Assembly: GCF_000732725.1 (NCBI RefSeq)
Contig: NZ_JPNB01000001.1
Location: forward strand, 2,232,001-2,296,000
From: Kineothrix alysoides
GTDB lineage: Bacteria; Bacillota; Clostridia; Lachnospirales; Lachnospiraceae
Direction of reading: 5' to 3'
DNA: 64,000 bases
Below, one piece after another: positions 1 through 9,241 of the stretch. The position numbers and the translations under genes were made by a program. Position 1 is the first letter of the stretch. The number at the start of each line of letters is the position of its first letter. Under the pieces are notes generated by a model. The model searched no databases and had not been told where the DNA came from. It was given only the letters and a program-made list of their open reading frames with translations.

Positions 1-601
1 AGAAACGAGATGCTCTTCCTGCCTCAATCTTAGCCTGCCCCATAATCTCAGTTACAGAGGCGGCAAAAGCCAAAGAGGTATCCTTTAAAAGGCCGATAAA
101 AAAGTTGGCAAACACTGGAAGTGCAACCTTTACCGCCTGCGGCAGTACGATCCGGACCATAGCTTGAGTGGTATTCATCCCAACCGAGTATGCAGATTCT
201 AACTGCCCCTTATCCACGGAAATAATTGCCGCACGAATGGATTCTGTTAAATAGGCACCGGCACTGACCGAAAAAGCCACCAGCATAAAAACCATGGCCG
301 GTACCCTTGAAACATCAAAGGAAGTTCCGAATTTCTGATTAACAATCCTTAATAAAATAGGGACACCATAGTAGAACAGTAAGATTTGTACAATCAGGGG
401 TGTCCCTCTAAAGAAGGACACATACAATCCTGTAAAAAATCGCAGCACAGGAACCCTGTAAATCTTAATTAACGCTCCAATTAATCCAATAAAAAGCCCG
501 ATAATAAATGAAACGACCGCAAGTGTCAGCGTATAAGGAATTCCCCTGAGAATATCCGGGATAATCTCTATCATGAACTCCACATCAAATATTTTTCCCA
601 T
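1..601 (-). CDS. Amino-acid ABC transporter permease (partial, 3' end outside window)
   Basis: Inner-membrane permease of a polar amino-acid uptake system of the HisM/GlnP type. An open frame begins with ATG at 599-601 (first residues MGKIFDVEFMIEIIP) and runs to the left edge without a stop, giving about 200 visible residues. Several hydrophobic membrane segments can be seen, including one near residues 24-45. The cytoplasmic loop that contacts the ATPase follows further on, around the residues GMNTTQAMVRIVLPQA, which fits the family EAA-type motif. It starts two bases after the TAG stop of the substrate-binding protein, so the two are co-transcribed and probably translationally coupled. The C-terminus and the expected ATPase gene would lie to the left of the window. 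The exact amino acid transported cannot be read from the sequence. Confidence 0.9.
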   Translation of the reverse strand, partial: MGKIFDVEFMIEIIPDILRGIPYTLTLAVVSFIIGLFIGLIGALIKIYRVPVLRFFTGLYVSFFRGTPLIVQILLFYYGVPILLRIVNQKFGTSFDVSRVPAMVFMLVAFSVSAGAYLTESIRAAIISVDKGQLESAYSVGMNTTQAMVRIVLPQAVKVALPVFANFFIGLLKDTSLAFAASVTEIMGQAKIEAGRASRF

Positions 602-603
602 TA

Positions 604-1530
604 CTATTTACCCTGTGGTGTATAATCAGCCCCAAACCATTCAGTTGAGAACTTTGATAATTCTCCGCTTTCAATTAGTTGTCCCAGTGCTGTGTCTATT
701 TTCTCCTGAAGAGTCTTTCCGAGCTCATCCTGTTTAAAAATAAAGTAAACCGGGGTTTCTGAAAGCCGTTCGCCGACAGGTTCTACATCAAGGCCCTGAA
801 TCTCTGCTTTGCTGATTGCAACAGCGGGATCATTTAATGTTGCATCGATTTTTCCATTTACGATTTCCTGAAGGAGAGTTGTAATGTCCTCTTCATAATA
901 TACAAGTGTTAAAGAATTCCCATTTTCTTCATTCCATTTTTCCGCTTCAATATTATGTGCATCTCCAACCGTAAGGCCGATTTTCTTTCCGACCAAATCC
1001 TCAAATCCGTTAATATCGGTTCTTCCCTTTTTTACAATCAGCTGATTCACAGCAGTATGATAAGGATTCTCTGTCAGATAATATTTTTGTCTGCGTTCGT
1101 CTGTGCCTGATATCTGATTCGCAAGCATCTGGAATTTATCAGAATCCAGTCCTACAAATAATGACTCCCATGGCCCTGTAGTAAATTCAAAATGAAGGCT
1201 GGGATCTACCTCTTCCACCTTACGAAGAACTTCAATATCATATCCTGTCAGATAGTCGTTTTCATCTACATAGCTAAAAGGACTGTATGTACCCATCGTT
1301 CCTACTGAAACTGTAATCACTTCATCCACTGCTGCCTGCGAGACGGCTTCCGCCTCTCCACTTTCTTTCGCTTGCGTCTCAATATCTTTCGCTTCTGACT
1401 CATTTACAGCTTCCGTTCCGGATACTTCTTCCGCACTTTTTGCGGCTGTTTCGCTCTCCGCTTTCCCGCATCCTCCGAATACTCCTGCCATAGCAATTAA
1501 TAATGCTCCTAAAACAATCTTCTTTTTCAT
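604..1530 (-). CDS. Amino-acid ABC transporter substrate-binding lipoprotein
   Basis: Extracellular binding protein of the SBP family 3 type, partner of the adjacent permease. The N-terminus is a lipoprotein signal: basic MKKKIV, a hydrophobic stretch, then a lipobox ending in GGC at residue 21 from the chosen start. A linker of about 50 residues rich in E, A and S follows and probably spans the cell wall. The mature domain carries family features such as GYDIEVLRKVEE and later a GKKIGLTVGD segment. A start seven codons upstream is possible, but AGGAG lies eight bases before the ATG at 1530, so I take that one. It sits between the SDR gene and the permease. The ligand is probably a polar amino acid or cystine and is not determinable here. 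Confidence 0.9.
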   Translation of the reverse strand: MKKKIVLGALLIAMAGVFGGCGKAESETAAKSAEEVSGTEAVNESEAKDIETQAKESGEAEAVSQAAVDEVITVSVGTMGTYSPFSYVDENDYLTGYDIEVLRKVEEVDPSLHFEFTTGPWESLFVGLDSDKFQMLANQISGTDERRQKYYLTENPYHTAVNQLIVKKGRTDINGFEDLVGKKIGLTVGDAHNIEAEKWNEENGNSLTLVYYEEDITTLLQEIVNGKIDATLNDPAVAISKAEIQGLDVEPVGERLSETPVYFIFKQDELGKTLQEKIDTALGQLIESGELSKFSTEWFGADYTPQGK

Positions 1531-1586
1531 AATCTTTTCTCCTCGTTTCATAGTTTCATAAAAGTTCTCTGTTTGTTCTATCGATA

Positions 1587-2393
1587 TTATCTTGTAAGCA
1601 GTCCGGCATCCAACACAAACTGACTTCCGGTTATATACCTCGCTTTATCGCTTGCAAGAAACTTCACGGACTCCACCACATCTTCTGTTTCCACCCATGG
1701 CACCGGAAGAAGATTTCCTGCGGAACGCTCTGCAATTTCTAACGGAGTAGAACCTTCCATCTGAGCAAGCCCGTCATTCATAGGCGTATTGACCCCTGTT
1801 GGATGGAGCGTGACAACACGGATTCCATGTGCTGCCAGTTCAATCGCCTGTGATCTTGCCAGACCGATAAGCCCATGCTTAGATGCCGCATAATGGCTCA
1901 TTCTGTTCATTCCCCTTAAACCGGCGATTGATGAATTATAAATAATTACACCGCTGCCTTGTTCGATCATATGGGGGATAACATGTTTGGAAACAAGCCA
2001 TCCTCCCTTAAGATTAATATCGATCATAGCATCCCACTGCTCCAGCGTAAGCTCATACGAATAGCCGTAAGCAGCAATTCCCGCATTGCTGAAAAGAATG
2101 TCAATTCTTCCAAATTCCTTTATTCCTCTTGAAACAGCCTCCTTAACATCTTCTTCCTTTCGTACATCACCACCAAAAATTATAATTTCTGCGCCTAACT
2201 TTTCTACCTCTCCTTTTAACTTTTCCAAGTCCTCATTTGATGACTTGTTATATGCAGGATAAGATATCCTTTCCCCCAAATCAAAAGCAATGATATTTGC
2301 CCCCTCTTTCGCAAAGCCTAAGGCAACTGCCCTTCCTTGCCCCTTCGCAGCTCCGGTAATAAAAACTGTTTTTCCTTCGAATTCTCTTGCCAT
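1587..2393 (-). CDS. SDR-family NAD(P)-dependent oxidoreductase
   Basis: Short-chain dehydrogenase/reductase of 268 residues, the usual size for a classical SDR. The Rossmann motif TGAAKGQGR is at residues 14-22, NAG follows the fourth strand, the catalytic Ser lies in IYNSSIAG, and the Tyr/Lys pair lies in YAASKHG. Between beta-2 and alpha-3 there is an extra stretch around SYPAYNKSSNEDLEKL. That insertion resembles the subfamily called mycofactocin-coupled SDRs, which are thought to hold their nicotinamide cofactor tightly. No mycofactocin genes are visible here, so the resemblance may only reflect a related branch. The gene is first in an operon with the amino-acid transporter (36-base gap). 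The substrate is unknown, probably a secondary alcohol or ketone. Confidence 0.88.
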   Translation of the reverse strand: MAREFEGKTVFITGAAKGQGRAVALGFAKEGANIIAFDLGERISYPAYNKSSNEDLEKLKGEVEKLGAEIIIFGGDVRKEEDVKEAVSRGIKEFGRIDILFSNAGIAAYGYSYELTLEQWDAMIDINLKGGWLVSKHVIPHMIEQGSGVIIYNSSIAGLRGMNRMSHYAASKHGLIGLARSQAIELAAHGIRVVTLHPTGVNTPMNDGLAQMEGSTPLEIAERSAGNLLPVPWVETEDVVESVKFLASDKARYITGSQFVLDAGLLTR

Positions 2394-2470
2394 TTCTACT
2401 CTCCTTGAGATTCTGATTTGTTTTTCTCGTATGTGTTTTATTCGCTTTATTTCATAGTAATTATATATGT

Positions 2471-2500
2471 ATTATATGCCCCGTGTATTAATAATGCTAA
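2471..2500 (-). promoter_or_regulatory. Candidate promoter of the SDR/amino-acid transporter operon
   Basis: On the minus strand a perfect TATAAT lies at 2471-2476. TTAGCA (four of six consensus bases) lies 18 bases upstream at 2495-2500. It is 78 bases before the SDR start codon. The -35 match is weak, so the call rests mainly on the -10 box and its position. Confidence 0.4.
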
Positions 2501-2515
2501 TTCATAAAAATTATT

Positions 2516-2544
2516 GCTGGTTATTCATTATTCTTATAACCAGC
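2516..2544. promoter_or_regulatory. Perfect 9-bp inverted repeat upstream of the SDR promoter
   Basis: GCTGGTTAT at 2516-2524 is repeated in inverted form as ATAACCAGC at 2536-2544, with 11 bases between the arms. It lies just upstream of the candidate -35 box of the SDR operon. It could be an operator for a dimeric regulator or a short RNA hairpin. There is no T-run on either side, so it is not a terminator. Confidence 0.4.
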
Positions 2545-2663
2545 TCCTTAAGATTCCAAACACTATGTACGAAGTTCGAGATTCAATTCTTAATTAAGCC
2601 CGAACCTCAAGCCAACCTCATGTGTTGACAAAGTTGCTTAAAATGGATTGGAAGCAAATAGTA

Positions 2664-2704
2664 AGAGCCGATAACTGTGAATAAATTCACACGTTAGCGG
2701 CTCT
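2664..2704. terminator. Long imperfect hairpin downstream of the M23 peptidase gene
   Basis: AGAGCCGATAACTGTGAA (2664-2681) pairs with TTCACACGTTAGCGGCTCT (2686-2704), with one mismatch, one bulge and a TAAA loop. It lies about 70 bases beyond the M23 peptidase stop codon. A uridine run is weak in both directions, so this is a plausible 3'-end structure but not a textbook intrinsic terminator. The rest of the 2394-2771 gap shows only the promoter elements listed separately. Confidence 0.5.
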
Positions 2705-2771
2705 GAGTCTTTAATGTTTATTGTCCATACATCTTATCGTCTGGCTCTGTGATAATTGAAGTCTTTAATTG

Positions 2772-3485
2772 TTATACTATTGTTTCGATTGCCTGATTAT
2801 GAAACCTTATTCTATCTTTTGCTGTGGGAATACTATTGCTTATTGCCTGCCACTCACCATTTTGGAATACTTCATATTGTTTAAATGCACAAGGCAATCC
2901 CTTTGCCGTCGCTATATCGCTGCTGTCCATAAGCTGAAAATGCAAATGTGGGGCAAAAGAATTACCGGAATGACCAACTTTGCCGATAACTTCACCTTTT
3001 TTTACATTCTGACCAACTGTAACTCGAACAGACCCCGTTTGAAGATGGACTACGGCTGCATATACATTCTCGCCACATTCCATAATAATATAGTTTCCGG
3101 CAACTGATCGGACGTCGTCCTTTTGGGGATTGAAATGATGAGCATTCTTATTCGCATTAGACAGATCTGAAATGAAATTCGTTCGTTCTCTTTCCTCATA
3201 ACCATCTTTTGCCTGGACAACAACCCCATCGCAAGGCGCGTATACTTCCCGACCCCAACAGTAATATTCATTTATGGGAATCCCCAAAAGAAGATATTGC
3301 AGCAAGCTGCCACGATAGGCGGGCCAGCCCTTTCTTTTCCAATCCACTTGTATAAAGTCATAAGCATATCTCGTTCCTAATTTATTTGTGCCATGACTGG
3401 GAATTTTCGTCCCTGGAGTATTTGGAGAAAGCCATTCTCCCCTCAAGGGAAACTCTACAATTATCGGCTCACGTTTATCAAGCAT
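2772..3485 (-). CDS. M23-family (LytM-type) metallopeptidase
   Basis: Zinc peptidase-like protein of 237 residues related to the LytM/peptidoglycan DD-endopeptidase fold. The metal ligands expected for the family are visible: an early His (SHGT, residue 32) with Asp a dozen residues later (YAYDF), and the C-terminal HLHF motif. The beta-hairpin segments VYAPCDGVV and GEVIGKVGHSGNS are typical. No signal peptide or membrane segment is present, so secretion is not obvious. Cytoplasmic members of this family exist, often with unassigned roles. The start at 3485 is supported by AAGGGGG a few bases upstream. It stands alone, with 67 bases to the rubrerythrin fusion on its 5' side and a hairpin behind it. 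Confidence 0.85.
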   Translation of the reverse strand: MLDKREPIIVEFPLRGEWLSPNTPGTKIPSHGTNKLGTRYAYDFIQVDWKRKGWPAYRGSLLQYLLLGIPINEYYCWGREVYAPCDGVVVQAKDGYEERERTNFISDLSNANKNAHHFNPQKDDVRSVAGNYIIMECGENVYAAVVHLQTGSVRVTVGQNVKKGEVIGKVGHSGNSFAPHLHFQLMDSSDIATAKGLPCAFKQYEVFQNGEWQAISNSIPTAKDRIRFHNQAIETIV

Positions 3486-3552
3486 CTCATCCCCCTTATC
3501 TGACGATTCTTTATCTGCATTGTTTCACACAACAAGTGCTACCAGGGCAAGC

Positions 3553-4722
3553 TTAATAATTTTCTTTTCTCACTTCAAAGAAACTCTGGCTCATACCGCA
3601 TACCGGGCATACTTCCGGAGCTTTCCTGCCCATTACGAGATGTCCGCATACACGGCATTCCCACATGCATTCTTCCCCTTTTTCAAATACCTTTTGCATC
3701 TCTACATTCTTAAGAAGGGCACGATATCGTTCTTCGTGAGACTTCTCAATTGCACCCACCCTACGGAATTTTTCAGCCAGTTCAGGGAAGCCTTCCGCGT
3801 CGGCATCTTTAGCAAAGCGATCATACATATCGGTCCACTCATAATTCTCGCCCTCTGCTGCTGCAAGAAGATTATCTGTAGTTTTACCGAGATGGCCTAA
3901 TTCCTGAAACCATACTCTTGCATGTTCCTGCTCATTTCTGGCGGTCTTTAAGAAAAGTTCCGATAACTGATCATAACCCTCCTGACCGGCAATATTTGCA
4001 AAATAGGTATACTTGTTTCTTGCCTGACTCTCTCCTGCAAAAGCCTCTTGTAAATTTTTCTCTGTCTTTGTGCCTGCGTAGATATTATCTGTATTCGCAT
4101 CCTCTATTTTTTCAAATTTTGAGGCCGGTTGTTTACATACAGGACATCTGAAATCTTCTGTCATAGGTCCTTCATTAATATATCCACATACTGTACAACG
4201 CCATTTTTCCATAGTTTTATTCTCCTTTTTCTCTTTTTTACGGTTTAATAATAAAATCAATTCTTCTACCACTACCTTGGGAAAATCCTCCGGTTGGCTC
4301 TCCTCTAAAAAACTATGTAAAAGTTCTCCGGCCGGGGCACCTTGTGGTAATAAATATCCGGATTCTCTTAATATATCTTCTGCCATAATGCGATTTGATT
4401 TTGCTATGGCCGTCGCAAATTGCTTTTCAACAGGGCTATCTGTAACAGCTGCAATCCCTAAAGCCGCTTTTTCCTGATTGGTTTTACTCTCAGCTAATTT
4501 AGTCATAGCATTTATAACTCTATCTGTTTTATCCTGTTGTGCCGGGTATTCCTCCGGTATCATAACAATAGCATGGGACGGGCAGGCATTCGCACATGCA
4601 CTGCATCCAATACACTTTGAAGCGTCTATCTGACCGGTCTCGGTATCAGTAGCCCCTGTAGGACATACATAAAGGCAAAGACAATCCTTTGTGCAACGAT
4701 CGATATTTCTTACTGCATGCAT
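3553..4722 (-). CDS. Ferredoxin-rubrerythrin fusion protein
   Basis: A 389-residue redox protein joining two units normally encoded apart. Residues 1-55 form a 4Fe-4S domain: [12 protein letters not shown] and [13 protein letters not shown] helical linker covers about 56-165. From about residue 170 a complete rubrerythrin begins at MEKWRC. It has an N-terminal CTVCG/CPVCK ribbon, a ferritin-like di-iron four-helix domain with GESQARNKY and NEQEHA, and a C-terminal CRVCG/CPVCG rubredoxin domain. Rubrerythrins reduce hydrogen peroxide in anaerobes, and the ferredoxin part could deliver electrons directly. An AGGAG lies eight bases before the internal ATG of the rubrerythrin part (about 4210), so a separate rubrerythrin may also be made. 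It follows the two-ribbon rubredoxin gene by six bases, so the two form an oxygen-defence operon. Confidence 0.88.
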   Translation of the reverse strand: MHAVRNIDRCTKDCLCLYVCPTGATDTETGQIDASKCIGCSACANACPSHAIVMIPEEYPAQQDKTDRVINAMTKLAESKTNQEKAALGIAAVTDSPVEKQFATAIAKSNRIMAEDILRESGYLLPQGAPAGELLHSFLEESQPEDFPKVVVEELILLLNRKKEKKENKTMEKWRCTVCGYINEGPMTEDFRCPVCKQPASKFEKIEDANTDNIYAGTKTEKNLQEAFAGESQARNKYTYFANIAGQEGYDQLSELFLKTARNEQEHARVWFQELGHLGKTTDNLLAAAEGENYEWTDMYDRFAKDADAEGFPELAEKFRRVGAIEKSHEERYRALLKNVEMQKVFEKGEECMWECRVCGHLVMGRKAPEVCPVCGMSQSFFEVRKENY

Positions 4723-4728
4723 ATAACG

Positions 4729-5394
4729 CTACCCCCTTTCTACTTTCGTTATTTTCTTATTAGGCACTTTACATACCGGACAAATCTCCGGCGGGGTATC
4801 TCCTACATACACAAATCCACATATTTCACATACATAGATATTTGTATTTTCCAGCATAGAATCTTTTTCCTGTTCATATCTTGTGATTAGGGAATTCAGC
4901 ATTCTGGTTACCTTCTCACTCCATACAAGCGCTCTCTTGGCTCCTCTGTCCGGTTTTTCATCAGCTATGATATTGGCAGTTACATAATCTTTTTCCAAAT
5001 CATCCTGGATCTTACTTAACAGTACTTCAAAAGATTGTCCCGTAATCATGCCGCCTTTTTGCTTATAATAATCGGATAATTGCCAGAATAATTCTGCCTC
5101 TCTCGACAGATATTGCTTTTCGCAGCCCTTCGCCAGATTAGAGCACAATGCGCTCAGCTCTGCAAAATTCAGCTCACGGGCCTCCTCCTCTTCAAAAGAA
5201 GCAGGTATAACCCCCTTTGCTGCTTCCTTCCCTTCTGCCTGCTCTTTAAAATCAGATTTCGCTGCCCCGCATAAAGGGCAAGTCCAATCCTCCGGCAGGT
5301 CATTCCATTTTGTCCCCAACGCAATTCCAGCTTCCGGAATACCCTTGGCCTCATCATATATGTACCCGCATATGGTACACACATATTTCTTCAT
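4729..5394 (-). CDS. Rubredoxin with extra C-terminal zinc-ribbon/rubredoxin domain
   Basis: Electron-transfer protein, probably the partner of the rubrerythrin fusion downstream. The first 50 residues are a classical rubredoxin: [10 protein letters not shown], then [12 protein letters not shown] charged helical region of about 130 residues follows, with an [19 protein letters not shown] stretch. The C-terminus is a second, shorter metal ribbon, [11 protein letters not shown] and CPVCKVPN. The start at 5394 is set by AGGAGG seven to eight bases upstream. A start 22 codons earlier would add a lysine-rich leader with no homology to rubredoxin. The helical middle may be a remnant or variant of a ferritin-like domain, which I could not prove. 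The upstream 240 bases hold only AT-rich repeats of TATTCAT-like units and no clear promoter. Confidence 0.88.
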   Translation of the reverse strand: MKKYVCTICGYIYDEAKGIPEAGIALGTKWNDLPEDWTCPLCGAAKSDFKEQAEGKEAAKGVIPASFEEEEARELNFAELSALCSNLAKGCEKQYLSREAELFWQLSDYYKQKGGMITGQSFEVLLSKIQDDLEKDYVTANIIADEKPDRGAKRALVWSEKVTRMLNSLITRYEQEKDSMLENTNIYVCEICGFVYVGDTPPEICPVCKVPNKKITKVERG

Positions 5395-5701
5395 GCCATT
5401 TACCTCCTTCTCTTTGTTGTAATAAATACATTCCTTCTTCTCATTCGTATGTAAGCTCATAAAATTTTAGTAATCTTCTGCAAAGAAAATTTACTGAAAT
5501 AACCTTACCACCATTATAGGTATGCATTAATAATCATATATTCATATTCATTATATATGCCTATTCATTATGTATGCATATCCATTAATATAACTGTTAT
5601 CATTTTAATTCTAATTATAGGTAAATGAATTTATTTTTCTGTGAGCAAGTCACAAATAAACAAAGAAAATACTCACAAAGCGGGCAGCCTCTTTTCAATT
5701 G

Positions 5702-6061
5702 CTATGACTTTGCATATAATTTCAGTCCGACCAATAAGCATCCTTGAATATAGGGGAGATTATTTTGATTTAAATATTCTAATAGTTCTGCACTTTCGGC
5801 TCCGGGCTGTATTACGATACATTTATACTGTTTATTGCATTCTTTTATTAGTTGTAATCCCTTTACCGGATTGATACACAAATCAATAATATCGATGTCC
5901 TCCGGTATTTCATTTATTGATGCCAGCTCTTTCCCTACTGCATGTACTTCATATCCATGCTCAATCAAATTATTCTTTATTTTATATGCATATTTTTCTT
6001 CATTTATCGTGTCTCCAACGACCGCAAATATATTTTCCTGCATGATTTCTTTTAAATCCAT
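5702..6061 (-). CDS. CoA-binding domain protein (YccU-like)
   Basis: A single-domain protein of 119 residues with the Rossmann-like CoA-binding_2 fold. The N-terminal segment IFAVVGDTINEEKYAYKI matches the family pattern of a strand followed by a phosphate-binding loop. DIDIIDLCINP and CIVIQPGAES match the conserved middle, and the final LPYIQGCLLVGLK fits the family end. Members bind CoA or related acyl-adenylates in vitro, and their physiological role is unsettled. It stands alone between the rubredoxin genes and the chemoreceptor. It has its own upstream gap of about 460 bases, so it is probably monocistronic. Confidence 0.8.
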   Translation of the reverse strand: MDLKEIMQENIFAVVGDTINEEKYAYKIKNNLIEHGYEVHAVGKELASINEIPEDIDIIDLCINPVKGLQLIKECNKQYKCIVIQPGAESAELLEYLNQNNLPYIQGCLLVGLKLYAKS

Positions 6062-6521
6062 TTATACGCCTCCTATGTAACTGATTTTTTTAACTTTGTT
6101 AACATCACCATTATGTAGTACGTAAATTTATTATTTTTAGTATATCGGAGAATAACATTTTTACCTATTTATTTGTTGTATTTTTTATGTTGCTGACTCT
6201 GAAAATTATTGATAATTACTGCTTTTACATCTTCCGGCGTCGTTTCGTCCCCTTTTCGTATCGATATAAAACTTTTCCTCGTATCCGTCTTTTTCTATTT
6301 GTACAGTATCTTATTTTATCATAACTTACTTCCTGCCGTCTATTTTTATTATAATTGCCATTTGCATCGTCATACAACAATTGAAAGCGCAAAAGACACC
6401 ATACCGATTTGCACACCGCCCGTTAAATGCCGGGTTACAGCATGCATAATCTATATGATGTCTTTCAAATAGTATGGTGGTTTCTGATTTTTCCTGACAT
6501 AAATATTCGTCAGACATAGTC
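6062..6521. other. Intergenic stretch with no recognised gene
   Basis: About 460 bases between the CoA-binding protein and the chemoreceptor. It is AT-rich. Open frames here are short, lack convincing ribosome sites and read like chance frames. The CACCATAC near 6400 and GTATGGTG near 6474 form distant inverted segments that might pair in RNA, but I see no known riboswitch consensus. The left 100 bases probably carry the promoter of the CoA-binding gene. Confidence 0.4.
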
Positions 6522-8540
6522 TTATAGGCTAAACAATTGAATTGCTTCCTCCAGAACTTTTGCATCAGCCGACAGTTCCAATGCCGAATAATTCAAGACT
6601 TTGGCACATTCCATCTGTCTGCAGGAAGTCTGGTTTACTTCCCCGGCAGCTGCCGCAGTTTGCTGGGATATTGCCGAAATGCTTTGAATTGCATCCAGCG
6701 TATCCTCCTTCGCCTCCTCTATTCCTTTTACCTCACAGAAAATATCCTCAAGATTATTAGCCAGCTTGCCAACATATTGGCTAATACTTTCGAATAATCC
6801 TACTGCCTTCTGCAATGTCTCCTCCTGGGATTTTACAATATGCTCCGCTTGTCCGGCAGAGGTAGCCGTACTTCGGGTTCTTGTTTCAATTTCACTGATA
6901 ATTTCCTGAACCTTTGCCGCCGCACTTACCGACTGCTCAGCCAACTTTCTTATCTGATCCGCTACTACCGAGAATCCTCTTCCCGCTTCTCCTGCTCTGG
7001 CTGCCTCGATAGATGCATTCAGGGAAAGCAGACTGGTCTGTTCCGCAATATCATTAATAATTCCCACAAAATCAACGATACAATGGGATTGCTTTTCCAG
7101 GGCTTCAATCTCATCTATAACAGTCTGCGTTATCCCGGAAGTATCCCTTGATTTTCTGTCCAGCTCGTCAATAATGATGATACCGTCCCGAATAAAGTCT
7201 TTCGTTTGATTTGCAATCCGTTCAATCTGGCTGGTATTTGAATAAACCTGTTCAATTTTTTCGGACAGGTTGGTCATCTGATGCAAACAGGCCTGAGCAT
7301 CCGTGGCTTGTCTTGTTACCCCCTGTTCAATTTCATCAATGGAAAAAGATATCTCTGCTGCCGTTCCTAAAAGATTATTGGAGGTATCCGATAGCTCTTC
7401 TGCCGATTCGCTTACCTTCGCCACAACTGCCTCTACTTTTCTGATCAGATTCCGCATGCCGGAAACCATATCCTCCAGGCCTCCGTACAAAATCAAAAAT
7501 TCATCCTTCCGTTTCGTCCTAAACTCCGCCGTCAGGTTTCCCTGGGCAGTCAGTGAAATATTTCTTACCAGATCCTTAATTGTCTTTCCGATTCCTGCTG
7601 CTATGATAGTTCCTATCACAGCAGCAAGAATACAGGCGATAGTCACAAAAATTATATTGAGCTGTTTTATCTCGTCTGCCTGTTTTATGATGCTTGTTTT
7701 TGGTACAAGAGCGCAAACCATCGCACCCGTTCCACCAATTTTGCTATATAAATATAGATACTCGTTTCCATCGAATGTTTCATAGAAAGATCCGTTCACA
7801 TCTTCTGACTCGAGAGAATTTTGGTAATAAGGCAGCTGACAAAATACTTCTGTTTCATCAGTCCCGGCCAGGATTTCTCTTCCATCCCCGCTTACAAAGC
7901 CTACAATACTGCCACTCCCCATATCTATTCCGCTAATGGCATTCATAATTATTTCTCGCGAAATATCCAATATGAGATATCCCTTCCCATAAGTCATCTT
8001 ACTGACTACTGCTGAAGCATAGCTATCAGAGTCCGTTCCCGTTTCTTCGTCCAGCTGTTTATGTTCTCCAACCCACATATAGATGCCCGGTTCCGCATTT
8101 ATCTTTATTCCCATGTCCGATTCCGCAAATGCTTTATAGGTATTCTTTGGAAGTGTGAGGCCTGTGGAAATGGCTTCTCCTACATCGCTGAAAACATATA
8201 CTTCCTCAATGAACAAATTGGTTTCTTTTAAAATCTTTATATCCTTTTTTAATGCCCGTAAAGTTATTGTATTTTCCAATGAGTCTTCTTTATTGCTTCT
8301 CTTATAATAATACTGTACATTACCGGAAAGCATGAATTCAACCGCTTTATCCGACACAGATTTCATACCAAGTCCAAGGTAATCGCTGACTGCATTTAAT
8401 GTGTTTGCAGTGCTTCTTTCATAATTGGCTATAATTGCATCGGAGGATTTTTTATATGACACTACCCCCAAGATAACCATCATAATAATTGGAACGGAAA
8501 AGGCTGCCACAAGTTTATTTTTTATTTTAATTTTATTCAT
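6522..8540 (-). CDS. Methyl-accepting chemotaxis protein
   Basis: Transmembrane chemoreceptor of about 672 residues. TM1 is at about residues 11-30, and an extracellular sensor of Cache type spans about 35-290. TM2 is near 293-315, followed by a HAMP domain ([20 protein letters not shown]) and a long coiled-coil signalling domain. The hairpin tip carries the conserved [20 protein letters not shown] stretch that binds CheA and CheW. The start is taken at the second ATG because AGGAG lies seven bases upstream of it. It is the last gene of the sugar operon, only 18-24 bases after beta-phosphoglucomutase. That position suggests chemotaxis towards the sugar taken up by the ABC transporter, or towards its binding protein. 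There is no pentapeptide methyltransferase-docking tail. Confidence 0.93.
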   Translation of the reverse strand: MNKIKIKNKLVAAFSVPIIMMVILGVVSYKKSSDAIIANYERSTANTLNAVSDYLGLGMKSVSDKAVEFMLSGNVQYYYKRSNKEDSLENTITLRALKKDIKILKETNLFIEEVYVFSDVGEAISTGLTLPKNTYKAFAESDMGIKINAEPGIYMWVGEHKQLDEETGTDSDSYASAVVSKMTYGKGYLILDISREIIMNAISGIDMGSGSIVGFVSGDGREILAGTDETEVFCQLPYYQNSLESEDVNGSFYETFDGNEYLYLYSKIGGTGAMVCALVPKTSIIKQADEIKQLNIIFVTIACILAAVIGTIIAAGIGKTIKDLVRNISLTAQGNLTAEFRTKRKDEFLILYGGLEDMVSGMRNLIRKVEAVVAKVSESAEELSDTSNNLLGTAAEISFSIDEIEQGVTRQATDAQACLHQMTNLSEKIEQVYSNTSQIERIANQTKDFIRDGIIIIDELDRKSRDTSGITQTVIDEIEALEKQSHCIVDFVGIINDIAEQTSLLSLNASIEAARAGEAGRGFSVVADQIRKLAEQSVSAAAKVQEIISEIETRTRSTATSAGQAEHIVKSQEETLQKAVGLFESISQYVGKLANNLEDIFCEVKGIEEAKEDTLDAIQSISAISQQTAAAAGEVNQTSCRQMECAKVLNYSALELSADAKVLEEAIQLFSL

Positions 8541-8564
8541 AGCCATTCTCCTTAAAGCGAGGTT

Positions 8565-9218
8565 TCACATTAGTACAATCCCAAGCAAATCATTAAAATT
8601 CTTTAAGTGATAATCTGCAAGCTTTAATTCCATCTCATCTCCGATGCCGGCGCAGTCCATTCCACCGGCTATAGCTGCATCCACTCCCGCAGCCGCATCC
8701 TCCACTACCAGGCAATCCTCCTTTGGTATATTAAGATATTCACTGGCCATAAGAAAGACTTCCGGGTCAGGTTTAGATCTGGTTATATTATTTCCATCGG
8801 AAATAGCATCAAAATATCCTCCCAGTCCGATTTGTTTTAAAATAAAGCCGGCATTTTTGCTGGATGAACCAATAGCCAGCTTGATTCCGGCTCCCCTGAG
8901 AATATTTAATGTCTGTCTTACCTGATTGCTCAAATCTCCCGGTCCCATATTTTCCAGCAGCTTCTTATATATGTTGTTTTTTTCCTCTGCCAGGTATTGC
9001 TTTTCCGAATCCGTCAGAGCTGCTCCCATATTTCCTTCCAGAATAATCTCCAGACTTTTCATACGGCTTACTCCTCTGAGCCGGTTATTGATCGTTTCAT
9101 CAAAATAAATATCCATTCTATCCGCCAGCGCTTTCCACGCCTGATAATGATATGCATCTGTATGGCAGATCACACCGTCCAAGTCGAAAATAACTGCTTT
9201 ATATTTCACCGTCTCCAC
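8565..9218 (-). CDS. pgmB: Beta-phosphoglucomutase
   Basis: HAD-superfamily phosphomutase of 217 residues that converts beta-glucose 1-phosphate to glucose 6-phosphate. The nucleophile and acid aspartates are D12 and D14 in FDLDGVICHTDAYH, a signature specific to beta-PGM. The cap contains RLRGVSRMKSLE, which positions the phosphosugar. Motif II is IGSSSKN, and motif III/IV is KPDPEVF with VVEDAAAGVDAA. It lies 23 bases downstream of a GH65 phosphorylase gene. Inverting GH65 phosphorylases release beta-glucose 1-phosphate, so the two enzymes form one pathway into glycolysis. Confidence 0.95.
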   Translation of the reverse strand: METVKYKAVIFDLDGVICHTDAYHYQAWKALADRMDIYFDETINNRLRGVSRMKSLEIILEGNMGAALTDSEKQYLAEEKNNIYKKLLENMGPGDLSNQVRQTLNILRGAGIKLAIGSSSKNAGFILKQIGLGGYFDAISDGNNITRSKPDPEVFLMASEYLNIPKEDCLVVEDAAAGVDAAIAGGMDCAGIGDEMELKLADYHLKNFNDLLGIVLM

Positions 9219-9241
9219 CCAGTCCTTTTTCTGTTTGTTAT

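Noticed and set aside
5520-5600. TATTCAT-like repeated units upstream of the rubredoxin gene
   Set aside because: They are short, irregular and AT-rich. They do not resemble a CRISPR or an iteron array.
6380-6500. Possible riboswitch after the chemoreceptor gene
   Set aside because: The distant CACCATAC and GTATGGTG segments do not fit the cyclic-di-GMP or other riboswitch consensus I know.
6326-6565. 79-codon minus-strand frame overlapping the end of the chemoreceptor gene
   Set aside because: It overlaps the chemoreceptor stop region in another frame, lacks a ribosome site and has cysteine-rich composition typical of chance frames.
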